64,000 nt of DNA, taken from positions 181,835,122 to 181,899,121 of the forward strand of contig CP136069.1 in NCBI GenBank assembly GCA_032622095.1. The letters run 5' to 3'. Below are positions 58,441-64,000 of the stretch, piece after piece. The translations under genes and the position numbers were made by a program. Each line of letters opens with the position of its first letter. The first letter of the stretch is position 1. Origin of the DNA: Siphonodentalium dalli. Taxonomy: Eukaryota; Mollusca; Scaphopoda; Gadilida; Siphonodentaliidae. The notes under the pieces were generated by a model. The model was not told the DNA's origin. It saw only the letters and a list, made by a program, of their open reading frames with translations, and ran no database searches.

Positions 58441-58765
58441 TAAATGTCAATTTTGATTCCCATAGAGGTCATCAATGATGTCTATGCGCAAAGGCAAGGG
58501 ACCCACGCCAATATTCTCTGTTGGGATTCCAATTGTTGGCTTATTAAAGATGCACATATGCTGAAGATACAGTCGCGCGCAAAACGCGCTCCCGTACATG
58601 TAGGTCGGGTTTTGGCCCCAAGTGAATTAAAATGTCATTGAAATAATCGGTTTCTCCCCATAAACATCCATATATTCAAAATACATGTTTTTGGAGCAGA
58701 ATTAGGTACCGGGTAGTCCATATTGGACCCCATCATGGAATTTATTTTTTTGGTTTAATTTTCAG
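58441..58765. other. No supported gene
   Basis: The + frame of 65 codons at 58444-58641 has mixed composition but neither splice support nor a known motif. Confidence 0.4.
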
Positions 58766-59037
58766 GCATATTTATTAGTTATGTGGATGGAGTTATCATT
58801 AACCTCACATCCTTATATTCAGTGGTTATGCGGATGGGGTTATCATTAAACCTCACATCCTTATATTGGTTATGTGGATGGGGTTATCATTAAACCTCAC
58901 ATCCTTATATTGCAGGTTATGTAGATGGAGTTATAATTAAACCTCACATCATTATATTGGTTATTTAGATGGAGTTATCATTATACCTCACATCCTTATA
59001 TTGGTTATTTAGATGGATTTATCATTATACCTCACAT
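58766..59037. repeat. ~45-bp tandem repeat, six units
   Basis: Units of 'ggttatgtggatggggttat' plus 'cattaaacctcacatcctta' and a few bases. A 'ttgcag' before one unit mimics a splice acceptor. Confidence 0.9.
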
Positions 59038-59199
59038 CAGTGTGTTGGGGATTTTGGACCTTGACTTGGGACCTTTGGTTTTGGTGAGTTTGAAGCCTGT
59101 TTACATTTCGAAATGTTGTCAGTTTTGTATCGTCTGCAGTGCAACTCGGCATGTTGAAGCAAAAGTTAAAAGGCATTGCACCGTTATGATTTTGGCATT

Positions 59200-60050
59200 G
59201 TTGAACAGAAGAGAAATACAGAATACAAATCAGTATCAAATGATAAAATGTATATGTAACGAGTCTATAATACAAATGAAAAACTTGGGGAGGGTGGGCG
59301 ATACGGGGAAATATGGGTTGATACCAATATAGATTTGAAGAGCGATAATTACCAATTTTGATATATTATGCATCTCAACTCTATTGTTGCGATAAGGCTA
59401 TAAAATAGAGGGGGTATCAGAAACTTACTAGCAGTTATCTCTATATAGTGCCAGAATAGTTAGTTATCGACTTCTATAGTGGTACAATGCAAATTAGAAT
59501 CAAATTATAAAATATGTATCTAACACAACTATACCAATGAAAAGAAAAATAATAATTTGGGCCGGGATTAGATGTTGGGTTGGTTATATGGAGTAAAAGG
59601 AGTTCATACGATGAACTGACATAAATTAGTAGAGCTATAGCGATCAATGTTGCCATGTAATGCATCGCGACTGTACTGTAGCGACAATTGTATAAAATTG
59701 GGGGGGGGGTTGAAATTATCTCTATAGATGGCACCAGAATTATATAGAAAGGAATAACAACTGATATACATGTACGTATACGGCAAAGTACACGTAATAC
59801 CATAGACATAAGTATTGATCACATGATAAAAATATGTACATAACTCGACTATACCGATAACAAAAAAAAAATTGGACCAGGATTAGAGGTTGGGTTGGTT
59901 ACATGCGGATAATTGGATATGCGGTTAAAACAATAGACCGATAGGGGTTGATACGACAGACCAAACTAAATTTGTCGAGTGATAGTGAACAATGTTGACG
60001 TAAAAAGTAATGCGACTGTACTGTCGCACAATTATCACGTAGAAATTGTC
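59200..60050. repeat. Diverged ~300-bp repeat, three units
   Basis: Each unit has 'atgataaaa-atgta-ataac', 'ctata-caatgaaaa' and a following 'gattagatgttgggttggtt' region (starting at about 59220, 59490 and 59815). Overlapping frames on both strands, including 59474-59809 -, come from the repeat. Confidence 0.6.
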
Positions 60051-60109
60051 AAATATGTACCCTGGTGTCCAATATGGAGCACATTAGAAAACATTCGCAG
60101 GGCCCTAAA

Positions 60110-60650
60110 ATTTATTTAACACAGGATTTCCCATTCAAATCGATTTATGTCGATAAAACTCTTAGTTTTCAAAATTTTAAGCTGAGACTTGGTTTGTCTG
60201 CGTGAAATATTTATATATTCCTAAAATGACAGGTTCCAGAACGTAATTATGTTCTAGATGGCAGACAGAATTTTTTTTCGATGATAAATTTTAATATAGG
60301 ATTTGCCATTCAAACCGATTTATGTCCATAAAACTCTTATTTTTCAAACTTTTAAGCTGAGACTTGGTATATCTCCGTGGAATACTTATATATTCATAAA
60401 ATGACAGGGTCCATTACGTAATTATGTTTTAGATGGAAGAAATGAATTTTTTTCGATGATAAATTTTAACATGGGATTGTCCCATTCAAATCTAGTTATG
60501 TCGATAAAACTGTTATTTTTCAAAATTTTAAGCTGAGACTCGGTGTTTCTGCGTGGAATATTTATATATTCTTAAAACGGCAGGGTCCAGCACGTAATTA
60601 TCTTTTAGATGGAAGAAATTGATTTGTTTCGATGATAAAAATCCAGCGTA
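60110..60650. repeat. ~176-bp tandem repeat, three units
   Basis: 'cccattcaaatcgatttatg' then 'tcgataaaactcttattttt' and 'aagctgagacttggt' recur at about 60129, 60306 and 60481. The - frame at 60528-60827 begins beyond the array and runs into it, so it is not reliable. Confidence 0.85.
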
Positions 60651-61450
60651 AACAAATTTAACAATAATTTTCCCAAGTGTCGTTTTGGTCAAAATATCGC
60701 TTTCTCGACGGGGAGATCTGATCCTAACAAAAGCTAAGATGTATGTAGATAGAATTATTGAGAGAATTTGACAGATTATGGTGCATTTTGAGAGAATTTT
60801 AGTGGAGAAAGCGTTTGCTTCAAACATGCGAATTCAGCCAATTACAGTTGCAGACGAGCGCTGTCACTGTCACTGTCAGAATCAGATTGACAACACATTG
60901 AACAAATGCAGGCCTGAAACTCACCTTTTTGGGAGGTAAATCCAATAATTAGATATCAAACAATCCTTCCTAAGCACATTCAAAGATATCTCGCAAGATT
61001 TTTAATATCTTAGGACACAGAAACAGTCAAAATTAATAAATTCGAGACGAAGCGAGACATGTGTACGATTTGATTTTGAGGCGGTTTGATGGCCTTGTTT
61101 ACTATGGCGTCATTTGCGTTGCTTCCCAACCTTAACCCTTTCCACTCTCAACGACATTTCAATTGGTTGAAATTAAAAAGTTCTCAAGTTCCAGCTCAAC
61201 CTGAATCTAGTTACTCAATTGGTAGAAATACTTTAGCAGTAATTCGTAGTTTTATAAGTTATAACTCTAATTTTATTGATGATACGAGTTCAACATCATA
61301 ATATGTCACTGTTTATGGCGGTGTTATCCAAAGGTGTGCTTTGATAATGATTATAATTTTATTTTGTGATCAAACGTCAGTGCAGCTCAGCAGAAACGCA
61401 TAGGCACTAGTTCAATTCAGCAGAAACGCATGAGTCCTACGATTATAGAC
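60651..61450. other. No named gene
   Basis: The + frame 61086-61301 (from MMALFTMASFALLPNLNPFH) is protein-like in composition but has no splice or family support. At 61380-61440 a ~32-bp block containing 'ttcagcagaaacgcat' occurs twice. Confidence 0.4.
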
Positions 61451-61488
61451 ACCCACTGGACGCGCTTCGCGCGTCGGTCAGTGGGTGA
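61451..61488. repeat. Small GC-rich hairpin
   Basis: CACCCACTG and CAGTGGGTG flank an inner GACGCG/CGCGTC stem with a 'cttcg' loop. GC content is well above the surroundings. Confidence 0.7.
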
Positions 61489-62263
61489 AAAATAGACCCT
61501 AAAACTATCCCGCGGATATGGTAAGATATTCTAAATAAAAATTATATTAATTTACGGAAAGTTTTCCGGACAGGTGTCCTCGTTTCATAGTACAAATTAT
61601 ATATATATCGGATACACCGGAGTCTCAAAAACAAACTTTCTGAGAAGTGATAAATCATCTTTAACTGGTATTCATGACCCAGGGGGCGACACCATCTTAT
61701 AAACGGTTGTCAAACTGGCTGCGAGAGGAGAACTTTATGCGAGCCACAGTCATGTATTGTCGTACATGAACAGAAGACAATACTGATTAATTCTCCGCCA
61801 TAATGTACAAGAAAACCATAGTCAGAAATGGTAACACCACCAAGATCATATCATTAGCCACACATATAAATTATATTATTATCCATCCCTTAACTAATAC
61901 CATTTCCGATTGGGCAAAAGACGCCACGTGATAGTCCTGGAAAAAGTCATATTGGACTCCCGAAAGTCATATTGGACTCCCGATTGTACAATATCACTTT
62001 TTATTGGACTCCGTGACGTCACGAATTAACTCTATTGCAAAATGTGATGCGCGCGCAACACTGATGGATTTTAGCAGACGTTTCACTTCCGCATTGAGTT
62101 TTCTTTCTCACTTCCGTGTTTCTTTTCCAAATCATGCTTTCTGATGATCAAAATACAGGCTTTTATAGGGAATTAAGTGCCGACAAATACCAAAAATAAC
62201 CACAAAAGTTTTATTCCCAAAATTTGGATAAACATACAGATGGATAATAAAAATGTCATTATA
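61489..62263. other. No gene; short repeated 'gtcatattggactcc'
   Basis: 'aaagtcatattggactcccg' is repeated directly at about 61945-61984, and 'tattggactccgtgacgtca' follows at 62007. The same string forms part of the hairpin at 62264-62413. Confidence 0.6.
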
Positions 62264-62413
62264 CAATGTTGTGTACATTATGAGTTTTTCTTGTACTCGT
62301 CCAGGTTGTGGTGAAAAGTCATATTGGACTCGACACTGGCGTGTCTCGTCCAATATGACTTTTCACCACAACCTGGACTCGTACAAGAAAAACACATACT
62401 GTACACAACATTG
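62264..62413. repeat. 150-bp hairpin with conserved ACTCG mismatches
   Basis: CAATGTTGTGTAC and its complement bound the element. The inner arms (TTTTTCTTGT, CCAGGTTGTGGTGAAAAGTC) pair almost perfectly. As in 14185-14310, ACTCG(T/A) or TCTCGT stands in the same orientation on both arms at 62295/62377 and 62328/62344, leaving TC/TC mismatches. Confidence 0.8.
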
Positions 62414-62527
62414 AATAATAACTTTATAATATAAAATATATTGGTTACATGAATTCACCGCCCCAGAATTCCGTTAAAACAACTAATCCTTCAAATTATT
62501 ACAAAAAACTACGGTTTATTACTGCAG

Positions 62528-62657
62528 GTGTCTCATTCACCACACCACAAAGCTTCTAAATGCGGATCAAAAATCGGAGGTATTGTGTTCCCGCCAAGAG
62601 TGCATGGTCCAGCCATTGTTCATACCTAAAGATCGAAAGCAATTAACGCGGTCATAA
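62528..62657 (+). CDS. Weak candidate terminal exon
   Basis: A good acceptor (ggtttattactgcag) precedes 62528. In phase 2 the frame is open for 42 codons (CLIHHTTKLLNADQKSEVLC, then SRQECMVQPLFIPKDRK). A phase-0 reading of 32 codons is also open, and on the - strand an acceptor (tttcgatctttag) starts at 62625. The stretch is richer in GC than its surroundings, which suggests coding, but strand and frame are undecided. Confidence 0.2.
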
Positions 62658-63661
62658 TTATTGCATAGCACAACTATAATACCACCACAACACAACCATC
62701 GGTGGGCTGCAGAACGAAAAATATCTATAAAAGTTGAAATACAAGACTTACAAATTATCTTTTAAATTTCTTTTATTGGTAATTGACATAGCTTGTCACA
62801 AACCATAAATCAACATTATTGACATTATAATGTAAAGGACAATAAACAAAATTGAAATTCCCAACTACACCGTATATCGGCGACCGGCCTCCTGATCGCG
62901 CAGTTCGACTTTTAAACTAATAAACTGGAAAAACCATAAAACCTACATGCGACCATGGAATTTTATAATTTGGCCCACAGTATACACCTGGTGGTGTTAA
63001 TAACTGTTGGGATGTTTTCGTTCCCTGTTGGCTCAGTTGACAAGGCATTTGGCGCATTTGGGCAAACTTACTGTAAGAAGTATAAGGGTTTGCTAGTGGA
63101 AATTCACAGTTCCATCGTTGGAAATTTGACAAACGCTCTCAAGCTAGCAGCACTATTTAATATAGTCGCAACAGAAAAATTTACAAGAATCTCTCAATCT
63201 ACATTTGTATATAAAAAAGGCCATAGATATATATTCCGGAACTCTTGAGGCTAAACATTTTCGGACAAACAAGCAAACCCCTTGAAAAATATAGCGACAT
63301 AATATACATGCTGTTTACACATGTACCAACACTTTATAAACAAGGACACAAACACCAATATAATAGTTTATGCCTATAGCTAAGCTCTATGGTAGCACCA
63401 TATAAGCTCAACATTACTACTCACATATGTCCAATGTCGCAATGCACAGCCCCTTAATTATTTGAATTTGTAACTATGCCTTACACTCTGTAATATAGTC
63501 ATTTGATGATCAGAGAAATCAATTTAATTTAATTTAATCCAATCTTCTAATAACCAAATGGGTGATCACGTGGTTGTGGCAATGTATTTGTCTTAGCACA
63601 GTAGTATTGAACGAAAAGAGCTCTCGTTTTGATTTAATACTCAATTCTTTCACCTTTCCAG
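62658..63661. other. No firm gene; one 97-codon frame
   Basis: The frame 62955-63248 starts in a good context (gcgaccATGGaa) with a hydrophobic, signal-like N-terminus (LVVLITVGMFSFPVGS). No family is recognised and nothing else supports it. Confidence 0.3.
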
Positions 63662-63747
63662 TGTACATATATATTCTTCAAATGGACATAATAATGTATC
63701 TTGATCCGCCAAAACCTGATAAATTGCCTTGGTTACTTGAATTTTAG
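63662..63747 (+). CDS. Weak candidate terminal exon with poly(A) signal
   Basis: The strong acceptor 'aattctttcacctttccag' is followed by two bases and 27 codons (YIYILQMDIIMYLDPPKP, then DKLPWLLEF) to TAG. A CAAATAAATT signal lies about 90 bp downstream near 63834. Phase 1 would fit temptin-like exon 3 across a 9.2-kb intron, but the residues do not look like a temptin end to me. It may belong to another gene. Confidence 0.25.
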
Positions 63748-64000
63748 AGGACAATGGATATTTGAAAGACTTTTATATTATAACGTTCTCTTTCTTCTAA
63801 ACGTGTGCCAATATTAGAATATGCATGTTGAACAAATAAATTAAACATGAATCCCGATTTTTGTTTGTCAATCATCACAGTTACATAACGGATTACTGAT
63901 AACATGGGACAGCGGACGTTTTGGCGGCCATCTTATATGTTATTAAGGCATCTCGACATTCTCAGAAACTTCTGTGTCTCCTGTACAGTAACGATATTCT
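63748..64000. other. No gene seen
   Basis: Contains the AATAAA near 63834 and a 'ggcggccatctta' motif near 63923. Confidence 0.4.

Noticed and set aside
59474-59809. 111-codon - frame
   Set aside because: It lies within the diverged ~300-bp repeat, and several frames are open on both strands.
60528-60827. 99-codon - frame
   Set aside because: It overlaps the ~176-bp tandem repeat and has no recognisable motif or splice context.
63028-63110. tRNA or tRNA-derived SINE suggested by 'tggctcagttga'
   Set aside because: An A-box-like match only; no B box, no cloverleaf and no tail found downstream.

Overview
The window looks like nuclear DNA of an invertebrate animal, most likely a mollusc. It is AT-rich, has spliced genes with GT/AG introns, and is packed with satellites, minisatellites, foldback transposons and LINE debris. 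There are no operons, no bacterial-type ribosome binding sites and no long ORFs. The one gene recognised with confidence is temptin-like. It is spread over three exons on the + strand (46250-46441, 49954-50086, 54330 onward). Temptin is a water-borne protein pheromone component described from Aplysia, and this is the main reason to suggest a mollusc.

Layout. 360-1830 is a dispersed repeat ('X') in inverted orientation. 4410-4853, 8590-8807, 10509-10863 and 53888-54286 are copies of a foldback family whose ends are themselves 69-bp hairpins. 4885-6862 is a LINE with 5' region, broken ORF1 and 3' tail but no reverse transcriptase, and 9182-9760 is an inverted copy of its 5' region. 7843-8496 is a minisatellite. 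11640-12262 is a TCA-rich tract next to a perfect palindrome.

16449-44816 is a satellite domain. It holds a 38-bp satellite (16449-17472), a 1.37-kb insertion, about 536 copies of a related 40-bp satellite (18844-40943) interrupted five times by an identical 131-135-bp spacer, a second X copy (40944-43180), and a second 38-bp array (43911-44816). Each block between spacers is exactly 40n-6 bp long (n = 46, 172, 52, 60, 7). The spacer therefore entered one monomer once and was then amplified with the array.

45399-64000 is the temptin-like locus and its 3' flank. Its introns hold minisatellites, three TTAA-bounded foldback elements and a hAT-like element. The 5' splice site of exon 2 is tandemly repeated about 15 times in the intron that follows.

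Several smaller exon-like stretches (2898-3069 -, 11465-11540 -, 14731-14937 +, 15623-15985 -, 55077-55339 -, 62528-62657 +, 63662-63747 +) have open frames and fitting splice signals, but I cannot name their products. All repeat counts and periods were read by eye from the sequence; no alignment or database search was run.
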